Source: Acidobacteriota bacterium (lineage in GTDB: Bacteria > Acidobacteriota > Terriglobia > Acidiferrales > UBA7541). From it: DNA of 17,966 bases. Below the pieces are notes generated by a model that had not been told where the DNA came from, ran no database searches, and saw only the letters and a program-made list of their open reading frames with translations. A program made the position numbers and the translations under genes. The stretch is from positions 1 to 17,966 of the forward strand of contig QHYP01000049.1 of assembly GCA_003224195.1 (NCBI GenBank), in the 5' to 3' direction. Below are positions 6,893 through 13,612 of the stretch, piece after piece (positions within the stretch are counted from its first letter, which is position 1; each line of letters opens with the position of its first letter).

Positions 6893-8257
6893 GTGAATCT
6901 TGCTGAATACATCGAAGGTCGCAAAGAAGCACATCTCGAAGAACTCAAGGAGTTGCTGCGCATTCCAAGCGTCAGCGCCAAACGCGAGCACAAGCCGGAT
7001 ATCGAGCGGGCCGCGAAGTGGGTGGCGGACAAACTCCGCGCGAGCGGCATGAAAACCGTCGAAATTGCGCCGACGAATCTCCACCCCCTCGTTTACGCCG
7101 AATCGCTCGAAGCACCGGGCAAGCCAACGATCCTCTTCTACGGTCACTATGATGTGCAGCCCCCCGAGCCGCTCGAGCTCTGGACTTCGCCCGCTTTCGA
7201 ACCAGCGGTGCGAAACGGAAATCTCTTCGGCCGCGGCACCGCCGACGACAAGGGACAGGTGCACATTCATCTGAAGGCATTGGAATCATTGCGGGCGGTG
7301 AACGGCAAGCTGCCGGTCAACGTAAAGGTGCTGATCGAGGGCGAAGAGGAAGTCGGCAGCGTCAGTTTGTGGGACTACGTCAAGAATAACAAAGCAAAGC
7401 TGAAGGCGGACGCACTCGTCGTTTCGGACACGTCCATGCTCGGCCGCGGCGTGCCGTCCATCACGTATGGTTTGCGCGGGCTGAACTACTACCAGATCGA
7501 AATCACGGGCCCGTCAAAGGATTTGCACTCTGGAGTCTACGGCGGCGCGGTTCCGAATCCACTCACCGTTCTCTGCGAGCTTTTTGCCAAGATGCATGAC
7601 AAGAATTTCCGCGTTACCGTGCCGGGATTTTATGACGATGTCCGGAAGCTTTCGGCGGCCGAGCGCAAGGCGCTGAACGCATTGCCGTGGAAAGCGAAGG
7701 ATTTCAAGCAGACGGTTGGCGCGCCTGGTTATTGCGGAGAAAAGGGTTTTTCGGTAGTCGAACGGCTCTGGACGCGGCCAACACTCGAGCTGAACGGCAT
7801 CTGGGGCGGTTACCAGGGCGAAGGCGCAAAGACAGTGATACCGTCAAAGGCTTACGCGAAGTTTTCAACGCGTCTGGTTCCGGACCAGGGCCCCGAAAAA
7901 ATTGCGAAGCTCGTCGAAAAGCGCGTGCGCACGCTGTTGCCCAAGACCGTAAGCTGCAAGTTCGAAGTGCTGAGCATGGGCAAGCCCTGGGCCGCCCCGT
8001 TTCATGCGCCGATCTTCAAGAAGGCAATCGCCGCTTTGGAGAAAGGTTTCGGCAAGAAGGCCGTGTTCATTCGCGAAGGCGGGTCCATCCCGTTCGTCAC
8101 GCAGATGTACGACACGTTTAAAGTTCCCTGCGTGCTGATCGGCTTCGGTCTGCCGGATGAGAACGCGCATGCTCCCGATGAGCACATTGCGCTCGAAAAC
8201 TACTTTGGCGGGATCAAAGCCGTCGCACACTTCTACGCAGACCTCGCCACGTTGTAG
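6893..8257 (+). CDS. M20 family metallopeptidase (dipeptidase, CNDP-like)
   Basis: This 454-residue cytosolic di-zinc peptidase probably hydrolyses dipeptides. The ligands read in order are His85 and Asp87 in GHYDVQPP, bridging Asp118 in GTADDKG, the catalytic Glu152 and ligand Glu153 in EGEEEVGS, Asp179 in VVSDTSML, and His426 in NAHAPDE near the C terminus. The lid and dimerisation domain starts around residue 190 and contains DLHSGVYGG, a hallmark of the carnosinase/CNDP subgroup. The length matches that family. No signal peptide is present. The start is GTG, preceded by GGGGAG at 5 bases spacing. The gene is monocistronic, followed by the HU gene with its own promoter. With the M42-type peptidase and the POT transporter it points to peptide use, but the loci are not linked in one operon. 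Confidence 0.94.
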   Translation: MNLAEYIEGRKEAHLEELKELLRIPSVSAKREHKPDIERAAKWVADKLRASGMKTVEIAPTNLHPLVYAESLEAPGKPTILFYGHYDVQPPEPLELWTSPAFEPAVRNGNLFGRGTADDKGQVHIHLKALESLRAVNGKLPVNVKVLIEGEEEVGSVSLWDYVKNNKAKLKADALVVSDTSMLGRGVPSITYGLRGLNYYQIEITGPSKDLHSGVYGGAVPNPLTVLCELFAKMHDKNFRVTVPGFYDDVRKLSAAERKALNALPWKAKDFKQTVGAPGYCGEKGFSVVERLWTRPTLELNGIWGGYQGEGAKTVIPSKAYAKFSTRLVPDQGPEKIAKLVEKRVRTLLPKTVSCKFEVLSMGKPWAAPFHAPIFKKAIAALEKGFGKKAVFIREGGSIPFVTQMYDTFKVPCVLIGFGLPDENAHAPDEHIALENYFGGIKAVAHFYADLATL

Positions 8258-8374
8258 GGCAGAAGGCAAATGTCAACAAAGCGCGAGAAATACCATAGCA
8301 GAGGCATGGATAGGAAGTTTGCGCAGCCTACTCACAAAATTTGCGTTTTTTCGGCCATTTTTGAGGATTTTTGC

Positions 8375-8403
8375 TTGCGTTCCGGTATTTCCTTGGCTAT
8401 AGT
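8375..8403 (+). promoter_or_regulatory. Sigma-70-like promoter for the HU gene
   Basis: TTGCGT (8375-8380) and TATAGT (8398-8403) have a 17-bp spacer. Transcription would start near 8410 and give a leader of about 80 bases before the HU start codon. The T-rich stretch just upstream (8341-8372) could act as an UP-like element. Confidence 0.6.
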
Positions 8404-8488
8404 GCCCTGCGGCCCGCGTTCTCCGCTTCCAGTGCGGGGAAAGACGGCGCGGCACACAAAAGATCATTCAGGAGGATAGGCAGACTAG

Positions 8489-8782
8489 ATGGCATCTAAG
8501 CCTTTGAGCAAATCCAAGATCGTGGCACACATGGCTGAGAAGACCAGCGTTCCCAAGAAGACCGCAGCGGCGTTCTTCGAGGAACTCTTCAAGCTCGCCG
8601 TCCGGGAACTTAAGGGCGGCTCGGGCAAGTTCGTCATTCCGAACCTGGGCCGCGCGGTAAAAGCGCACCGGAAAGCGCGTATCGGCCGCAACCCGCAGAC
8701 GGGCGAGCAAATCAAGATCAAGGCCAAGACCGTCGTCCGCCTGCGTCCGGCGAAGGCGTTCAAGGATTCCGTTCTCAGTTAA
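8489..8782 (+). CDS. HU-family DNA-binding protein
   Basis: This 97-residue basic protein belongs to the HU/IHF fold, a dimeric nucleoid protein that bends DNA. The N-terminal helices (5-42) are followed by strands and the DNA-binding arm with the family signature GRNPQTGEQIKI; the Pro in RNPQTG is the residue that intercalates in HU and IHF. The usual GFG turn before the arm reads NLG here. The gene has a good promoter and a strong terminator, so it is a single-gene unit. The Shine-Dalgarno AGGAGG (8470-8475) is 13 bases from the ATG, longer than usual, and no alternative in-frame start exists nearby. It could equally be called a general histone-like protein; IHF identity is not supported. 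Confidence 0.95.
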   Translation: MASKPLSKSKIVAHMAEKTSVPKKTAAAFFEELFKLAVRELKGGSGKFVIPNLGRAVKAHRKARIGRNPQTGEQIKIKAKTVVRLRPAKAFKDSVLS

Positions 8783-8909
8783 GCCGTATCCCGCAGAGCG
8801 GAGCCCCGGCGAGCCGAAAGGGAAAGTGGCGACGTCGCGTGAACCTGCGCGGCGCCGCTCCCGCTTCCTCTGTCGCTTCAGATTCAAATTTCCGGATACC
8901 GATTTTATT

Positions 8910-8952
8910 CCCCGGGTGATACTCAAAAGGTTTCACCCGGGGATATATTTTT
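8910..8952 (+). terminator. Rho-independent terminator after the HU gene
   Basis: A 10-bp perfect stem, CCCCGGGTGA (8910-8919) with TCACCCGGGG (8933-8942), has a 13-base loop and is followed by ATATATTTTT. On the opposite strand the stem is followed by AATAAAATCG, so it works best for rightward transcription. It lies about 128 bases after the HU stop codon. Confidence 0.85.
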
Positions 8953-9003
8953 CGGCGCACCGGCCATTACAAGGGATAGCCTGTAGCGGCATTCCGCCGG
9001 GCA

Positions 9004-9387
9004 CTAGAGCGTACGAACATACCGAACGAGATCGTGGATCTCCTCGGCGGTGAGCACATCTTTGAAAGGCGGCATGATCGAACTGCCGTTTTCGATCCAG
9101 GTCTTGAGGGAATCGTCAGTCACCTTGTTGCCGTTCACGGAGAAAGTGCCGCGCTTGTTGAGCCCTTGCAGGCCCGGCCCGATTTTTTTTGCATCGCTAT
9201 TTGCGTAGTGGCACACGGCGCATTTCTTCTCGAAAAGGGTTTTTCCGCGCTCAACGGATTCGTCCGCGGCTTTTTTTGCTTTTGCGACGGGCTTTTTCGT
9301 CCCGTTCTGCCCGGAGGGTGTTTGTGGCATAGCGGCCATCGCGAAGGCGACCGCGATGGCTCCCAGCCAAATCAGTCCGCGTTTCAC
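9004..9387 (-). CDS. Secreted class I c-type cytochrome
   Basis: A 127-residue precursor from a GTG start. The N terminus MKRGLIWL and the hydrophobic stretch to about residue 20 form a signal peptide. A Pro/Lys/Ala linker (24-42) precedes one heme c domain with CAVCH at 56-60 and the distal Met105 in SIMPPF, the layout of small periplasmic electron carriers or cytochrome subunits. An open frame extends seven codons further upstream (to 9408), but GGGAGG sits four bases before the GTG at 9387, which decides the start. The neighbouring TPR gene diverges from it, so there is no operon partner here. Which oxidase or dehydrogenase it serves is unknown. Confidence 0.9.
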   Translation of the reverse strand: MKRGLIWLGAIAVAFAMAAMPQTPSGQNGTKKPVAKAKKAADESVERGKTLFEKKCAVCHYANSDAKKIGPGLQGLNKRGTFSVNGNKVTDDSLKTWIENGSSIMPPFKDVLTAEEIHDLVRYVRTL

Positions 9388-9391
9388 AGAG

Positions 9392-9397
9392 CCTCCC
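9392..9397 (-). promoter_or_regulatory. Ribosome binding site fixing the cytochrome start
   Basis: GGGAGG on the minus strand lies four bases before the GTG at 9387. It lies inside the longer open frame, which argues against the upstream GTG at 9408. Confidence 0.65.
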
Positions 9398-9478
9398 GAC
9401 TTAGACACTTTCTAGATTCGATGCCTATTGTCCTGTTTCCGGTGCGCTTTTTCCAGTCCCGAGCGCCGGCTGAGAGGG

Positions 9479-9499
9479 CAGGTGCCGATGGGGCACCTG
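9479..9499. repeat. 8-bp inverted repeat in the cytochrome/TPR divergent region
   Basis: CAGGTGCC (9479-9486) and GGCACCTG (9492-9499) form a perfect stem with a 5-base loop. With no T run it is not a terminator. It sits 54 bases before the TPR start codon and about 90 bases from the cytochrome start, so it could be an operator or a leader hairpin. Confidence 0.45.
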
Positions 9500-9552
9500 G
9501 AAACGTTTGTACTCTTCCCGCCTCCGAACCGCTGTGCTACTAAGGAGGGGTG

Positions 9553-10035
9553 ATGAGCCAGGAGACACTCGCGCGGGCCTGGGAAATACTCCAGGACGCC
9601 TACCAGGCGCAGATGGAAGGCGACTACGAGCGCGCAGTCGAGCTCTATGAGTCGTCGATTGCGATGCATCCGACTGCCGAGGCGCATACGTTTCTCGGCT
9701 GGACCTACCACTATCAGGGCAAGCTCGACCGGGCCATCGCGGAATGCAAACGGGCCATCGAGATCGATCCCGAGTTTGGAAATCCATACAACGATATCGG
9801 CGCCTATTTGATCGAACTGGGCCAGCCTGACAATGCCATTCCGTGGCTCGAGCGCGCCACGGAAGCGCAGCGCTATGAGCCGCGCCACTTTCCGCACTAC
9901 AACCTGGGCCGCGCGTATCTCGCGAAAGAGATGTACGCCCGCGCTGAAGCGTGCTTCCAAAAGGCGCTGCGCATCGAGCCGCGATACGTGCTGGCTCGCG
10001 AAGCTCTCGACACTCTCCGCCGTCAAGTGAACTGA
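9553..10035 (+). CDS. Tetratricopeptide repeat protein
   Basis: A 160-residue protein made almost wholly of about four TPR units, at roughly 5-38, 41-74, 75-112 and 114-148. Each shows the TPR spacing of small and large residues, for example the unit with FLGWTYHYQGKLDRAI and the last unit YNLGRAYLAKEMYARAEACF. TPR proteins are scaffolds for protein-protein contacts. There is no signal peptide or membrane segment, so it is probably cytosolic. AGGAGG (9543-9548) is four bases from the ATG at 9553, while the overlapping GTG at 9550 is too close to it, so the ATG is preferred. The partner cannot be deduced. Confidence 0.9.
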   Translation: MSQETLARAWEILQDAYQAQMEGDYERAVELYESSIAMHPTAEAHTFLGWTYHYQGKLDRAIAECKRAIEIDPEFGNPYNDIGAYLIELGQPDNAIPWLERATEAQRYEPRHFPHYNLGRAYLAKEMYARAEACFQKALRIEPRYVLAREALDTLRRQVN

Positions 10036-10095
10036 ATTTCTTCCGGCTCCCCATTCTTCCTTCCTTGAAGCGGCGGGGCACGATGTTTCGCACCC

Positions 10096-11361
10096 TTACG
10101 TGTGGCGCCCCGGTTTGAGGATGCGGTCGTAGATCCAGAGCAAGAGCGCGGTTGCAAGGCCAACGCCGCAGATAATCCTCCATGCGAGTTCGGGGTGGTG
10201 CGCGACTTCGCCAAAGTGATGCATGAGATGACCCCCAAACCATCCGCCGAGGAGCGAGCCAATGCCAATCGGCAGAAACGCGAAGCCCATGTAGGTGCCC
10301 TGCTGTCCGGGCGGAGCGAGCCGCGAGATGTATTCATAGTAGCGCGGCGATTGAATGATTTCGCCGAGGGCCAGAACAAGAATGGAAACCACGGCGGCCG
10401 AAATCGTGGGCCGCGCGGCGAGTATCAGCCACGAAAGAGAAGTCACAACCGTGCCGAGGATCACCGCGTGGAATGCAGGAATCTTGCGTGTCAGATAGTT
10501 GACGAGCAGGGTCAGGCAGATCACAGCGAGGCCGTCGGTAACGAGGATGAGTTCCACATCCGCATGGGGATCGATGTAGCCGTGGAGATAGCCGGGCAGG
10601 GAGATGTACTGCTGCCAGAAGACAATCCAGTAGCCTGTGAAAATCAGCAGGAAGAGCATAAACTTCGGATTCGATAGCACCGTGAGAAAGTTGCGAACCG
10701 CCTGCGCAATGCTCGGCGAGGGCGCGTCGCCGGAGCGCCGCGGCTCCTTGAAAAAGAACAGCACGGCGAAAAACATGGCGAAGACGCTGAGCGCGGCGAC
10801 GCGGAAGACGTTTTCGACGCCGAGATGGCGGTGCGCCCACGAAGCGACGTACGGCCCGGCGGCCCCACCGATGTTCACCATGGTGTAGTAAATGGAATAG
10901 CCGATGGAGCGGACATTCTCTTTTGAGGCGTGCGCGGTGGTGCCCACGACGCAGGGCTTGACGAGAGAGATACCGAGCGCCGGTAGCAGAAGTACGAAGC
11001 CGACGAGGGCGCCGAGCGGAACGGCATTGCGCACGGGAGCGAGCCAGGGCGCGCCGATGGAGCCGAGCGAGAAATACGCGAAAGTCAGGATGAGATAAGC
11101 GAGCCCGAGCGAGCGACGAAAACCGAGCCGGTCGGCGAGCGCGCCGCCAAATATCGCGAGAAACCACACCATGCCGCCGAACAGGCCGGTAAGGTTCCCT
11201 ACCTGCTCGGTGGGGAAGTTCAGCGTCTCGTGGAGATAGTTGGCCAGGGAAGCGAACGCGCCGTAGTAGGAAAGGCGCTCGAAGATCTCGCTGATGTTGG
11301 CGACCCAGAAGGGCCGCTCGAAGCCTTTGCGGATCTCGTGGAGCCGCTGGACGAAAGTCAT
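10096..11361 (-). CDS. POT/PTR family (MFS) peptide transporter
   Basis: A 421-residue polytopic protein with about twelve membrane segments. Near the N terminus it carries the family motif ExxER (Glu25, Glu28, Arg29 in EIFERLSYYG), used for proton coupling in proton-dependent oligopeptide transporters. The second signature reads IYYTMVNIGGAAGP. These place it in the POT/PTR2 branch of the major facilitator superfamily, which imports di- and tripeptides with protons. It is somewhat shorter than typical bacterial members (about 450-500). The frame is open to an upstream ATG at 11484, but those 41 residues are Pro-rich and unlike a transporter N terminus, so the ATG at 11361 (MTFVQRLHEI) is chosen. 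No Shine-Dalgarno lies in the eight bases before it; a GC hairpin sits there instead. Confidence 0.88.
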   Translation of the reverse strand: MTFVQRLHEIRKGFERPFWVANISEIFERLSYYGAFASLANYLHETLNFPTEQVGNLTGLFGGMVWFLAIFGGALADRLGFRRSLGLAYLILTFAYFSLGSIGAPWLAPVRNAVPLGALVGFVLLLPALGISLVKPCVVGTTAHASKENVRSIGYSIYYTMVNIGGAAGPYVASWAHRHLGVENVFRVAALSVFAMFFAVLFFFKEPRRSGDAPSPSIAQAVRNFLTVLSNPKFMLFLLIFTGYWIVFWQQYISLPGYLHGYIDPHADVELILVTDGLAVICLTLLVNYLTRKIPAFHAVILGTVVTSLSWLILAARPTISAAVVSILVLALGEIIQSPRYYEYISRLAPPGQQGTYMGFAFLPIGIGSLLGGWFGGHLMHHFGEVAHHPELAWRIICGVGLATALLLWIYDRILKPGRHT

Positions 11362-11369
11362 GTGAGTTG

Positions 11370-11390
11370 TGACCCCGCGGGGCGGGGTCA
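11370..11390 (-). promoter_or_regulatory. GC-rich hairpin at the transporter's ribosome entry site
   Basis: TGACCCCGC and GCGGGGTCA form a perfect 9-bp stem with a 3-base loop, ending eight bases before the ATG at 11361. Any G-rich ribosome binding sequence for this start would be inside the stem. It may control translation (inference). Confidence 0.45.
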
Positions 11391-11512
11391 ACCTGCCTCC
11401 GGAAGATGGCGCGGGGATTGTAATGAAGCCCGGCAAAGAAGCAAGGAAGTAAGGAGGGAACGGGCGGCTTCTGAGGTTTTCCACAGGTTCTACCCCCCAC
11501 CCCCGTGTTTTT

Positions 11513-11684
11513 CGTAAGAATGTGCCAGGAAAGAACTTAGGGCTGCGAGTGCGCGTAAGAATGTGCTCAGAAAGGACTTATAAGTCGTTTGTTGGCATAT
11601 TCTTACGGGGCGATTTTCCAATATGTTGATTACAAAGGGGTTGTGGGGGAGACGGCCTGTAAGTATGGCTTCTAAAGGAGTTAG
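11513..11684. repeat. Five-copy array of a 27-bp intergenic repeat
   Basis: Copies on the plus strand are A 11513-11539, B 11554-11580 (23 of 27 identical to A, 41-bp period), a degenerate copy E at 11619-11643, and D at 11658-11684 (one base deleted). Copy C, 11581-11607, is inverted and abuts B directly, with 22 of 27 positions matching, so B and C form a 54-bp near-palindrome. The unit begins CGTAAGAATGTGC and ends AAAGGACTTA. There is no transposase. I associate similar intergenic motifs with Acidobacteriota, but cannot confirm that here. Apart from the array, the adjacent promoter, a doubtful short frame at 11581-11754 and the transporter hairpin, I see nothing else in the gene-free stretch 11362-11934. 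Confidence 0.75.
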
Positions 11685-11754
11685 CAGCTAAGGTTGTCAA
11701 AGAGCGGAGGCTCCAGGCACGCCAAGAGCGGGGTGACAGCAAGTTTCGACCCAT
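11581..11754 (-). CDS. Doubtful 57-codon leaderless open frame
   Basis: An ATG at 11754 opens a 57-codon frame ending inside the repeat array. The strong promoter at 11766-11794 would start transcription about 4-5 bases before this ATG, so a leaderless mRNA is possible. The predicted peptide (starting MGRNLLSPRSWRAW) is basic and rich in Ser and Pro, with no recognisable domain. It runs through repeats D, E and C. It may only be chance openness of repeat DNA, and the transcript could instead be a non-coding RNA. Confidence 0.18.
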
Positions 11755-11765
11755 TTATTAGGACA

Positions 11766-11794
11766 ATTATACCATACTAGTATAAATCTGTCAA
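11766..11794 (-). promoter_or_regulatory. Consensus sigma-70 promoter with a palindrome in its spacer
   Basis: On the minus strand TTGACA (11794-11789) and TATAAT (11771-11766) are exact consensus hexamers, 17 bp apart. The spacer contains the perfect 10-bp palindrome ATACTAGTAT (11774-11783), placed where a repressor would block polymerase. The promoter fires leftward, away from the stop codon of the secreted-protein gene and into the repeat array. No confident gene lies downstream before the transporter start at 11361, more than 400 bases away. Confidence 0.7.
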
Positions 11795-11934
11795 TGGATG
11801 ATCGAAAGCGGTAGACCGTTGCCGGGAAGGCCGCTCTACGGCCAAGTGAATTACCTCCGAGTAGGCCGTCACTCGCCCATCGGCGGCAAGCGCCAACCGA
11901 GCTTCCAACTTCCCAGAACGGCCGTACTCCACTT

Positions 11935-13524
11935 TTACTTGCAAGAGTTGAACTTAAACGAAGCGATTCGGGTGCTCCAGTTGAAGCTACCGCTAGTCTT
12001 GTAGTACTCCTGCGTGTACCAGAAAGTGCAGTCATCGTTAGGATCAATCGACATACTACTGTAATCGCCCCACCGTTTGAATGACATCTGTTGAACCCCA
12101 CCGCCGTTCACCAGGACGCTTGGGCCCGCCATCGTTCCCGCGGCATCGCTAGGCGCACGTCCCACCAGGAATACGCTCGGATCCAATTGATGGCTGGAGG
12201 CGCTAAAGCCGAGTGCGATGTTGCCCGCATTATCCATGGCGATACTTCCCAACCAGAAGTCGGTGTCAGGATCCACCACCGTGCCTTGCTGGAAGACAGA
12301 CGGCGACGACCCGGGACTGCGAATTTCATACCACCGGACACCCGCCAGGGCGCCGCCCTTGATGGTGTGATTGACTACCAGGGATTCGTGATCGCCAAAA
12401 TTGCGGTACGCCAGACGAAACATCAAGCGATCACCAAGCCCGTCGACTTTTTCTCCCGGAGATGGCTCCGGGATGCACGCCAGGGTGATGGCCCGAGCGC
12501 AGATTTCCGTGAAGGGCGCCACCGGGATCAGGACAGGCCCGGTGAATGTGGAATTGGCCGGATGCGCGAAATCCACGTGGAATTGGAAAATGTTGAGATC
12601 ACTGGAGTCGGCGATATCGACAAAGAAGTTAGGCTGGCCTGTCGGAGGCAGCGTGCTCCCGTCGAGATCGGAGGGCAACAAGCTGGCGATGCTCGGCGGG
12701 TTCTGGAAGCAGATCATGCTGGCGGAACTGCCGGCCAGCATTGCAGCGCGATCAAAGGCGCACGCTTGCGCTCCCAGGAAGCTCCTCGGGCCGAACGTGT
12801 TCGCCGTGTAGTAGTAGGCGTCCGGCCACACTCCGAATTTGGGGTAGTCGGGGAAATTAGCTCCAAAATCGAATTCGTACCGGTTGTAACTGCCGGTAGC
12901 ATCCGAACTGGTGGAGATTGCAACGCATTGCTGGTTGCTGGTGAAAGTGCTGTTGAACTGTAACTGGCTGACGAGCCACCGGTTGGCCAAATGATCGTAG
13001 AGCACGACCGGGTCGCCGCCGTCGCCCGCGTCTTCGCACGGCCCGCCGAAGCCCGTCCAGACGGTGTGAATGAGCGCCGGCCCGAGTTCCAGCGCGCCGG
13101 TCTTCTTGTCGTACACCGCGTAGGTGACGTTGACGATCTGGACGAATTGCCTTGCTCCGACGCCGCCGTTCGTGTCGGGCGGCACAAAGGCAAAGCCGAG
13201 CAGATTGCGATTGTCGTTCGCGCTCTGGCCGTCAAAATTCAGGATCGTGCTTACGCCCGAAAGCGGAGCCATGAGCTGCTGAGCGACCGAGTCCGGCTGA
13301 GAATGGGCCAGTGCTGGCCGGGTCGGCCGCGCCACCAGTGCCTGCCGGTCCGCAGCGGCATTCGCTGGGACCGATGGAGCCAGATTTCGCAGCGGAGGAG
13401 AAATATCGTGCTTCACTTCGTGGATGACCATGGGATTGTCTGCGAAGGCTGAAACTGGCAGCATTCCCGTCACGGTCAAACAGATGGCGTGAAAAATGGT
13501 CCACACAGATTTGCGGCTGCTCAT
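11935..13524 (-). CDS. Secreted protein of unknown function
   Basis: A 529-residue exported protein. I do not recognise a named family. Residues 1-28 are a signal peptide (MSSRKSVW, a hydrophobic core, then a likely cut after SAFA). A Pro/Ala-rich stretch (40-75) precedes a globular part with PPDTNGGVGARQFVQIVN and VVLYDHLANRWLVSQ, segments that suggest a beta-propeller or beta-sandwich surface protein. It ends with a GDYSSMSIDPNDDCTFWYT segment and a terminal Cys. Eight cysteines after the signal fit disulfides in the periplasm or outside the cell. GGAAGGAG lies five bases before the ATG at 13524, so the longer frame to 13605 is rejected. It is 88 bases downstream of the sialidase-like gene on the same strand and is probably co-transcribed. 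No catalytic motif is visible. Confidence 0.8.
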   Translation of the reverse strand: MSSRKSVWTIFHAICLTVTGMLPVSAFADNPMVIHEVKHDISPPLRNLAPSVPANAAADRQALVARPTRPALAHSQPDSVAQQLMAPLSGVSTILNFDGQSANDNRNLLGFAFVPPDTNGGVGARQFVQIVNVTYAVYDKKTGALELGPALIHTVWTGFGGPCEDAGDGGDPVVLYDHLANRWLVSQLQFNSTFTSNQQCVAISTSSDATGSYNRYEFDFGANFPDYPKFGVWPDAYYYTANTFGPRSFLGAQACAFDRAAMLAGSSASMICFQNPPSIASLLPSDLDGSTLPPTGQPNFFVDIADSSDLNIFQFHVDFAHPANSTFTGPVLIPVAPFTEICARAITLACIPEPSPGEKVDGLGDRLMFRLAYRNFGDHESLVVNHTIKGGALAGVRWYEIRSPGSSPSVFQQGTVVDPDTDFWLGSIAMDNAGNIALGFSASSHQLDPSVFLVGRAPSDAAGTMAGPSVLVNGGGVQQMSFKRWGDYSSMSIDPNDDCTFWYTQEYYKTSGSFNWSTRIASFKFNSCK

Positions 13525-13529
13525 GAGAA

Positions 13530-13537
13530 CTCCTTCC
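13530..13537 (-). promoter_or_regulatory. Ribosome binding site fixing the secreted protein start
   Basis: GGAAGGAG on the minus strand lies five bases before the ATG at 13524, which begins a typical signal peptide. The open frame continues 27 codons further upstream, but those residues look like non-coding leader. Confidence 0.65.
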
Positions 13538-13612
13538 TTGTAATCGTTATCGGGGCCTTGGCCCGGAAAACTTGCCAAATTTTGTCCTCTCAGGTTCCGC
13601 AGCAACCCTCCA

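Noticed and set aside
10334..11500. 388-codon leftward frame overlapping the transporter
   Set aside because: It is a shifted frame of the POT transporter with heavily Arg-rich sequence and no domain.
11513..11684. CRISPR array
   Set aside because: Copies are unequal in spacing, one is inverted, two are degenerate, and no cas genes are present.
11787..11934. Protein-like open stretch just after the secreted gene's stop (reads VEYGRSGKLEARL)
   Set aside because: About 50 codons with no proper start, ending in a stop inside the promoter spacer. It is probably chance openness in GC-rich DNA; a decayed gene end cannot be excluded.
11697..12101. 134-codon leftward frame over the end of the secreted gene
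   Set aside because: It overlaps the real gene in another frame, runs through the consensus promoter, and shows no domain.
12091..12963. 290-codon rightward frame
   Set aside because: It is antisense to the secreted protein gene, whose other-strand frame has a signal peptide and ribosome site.
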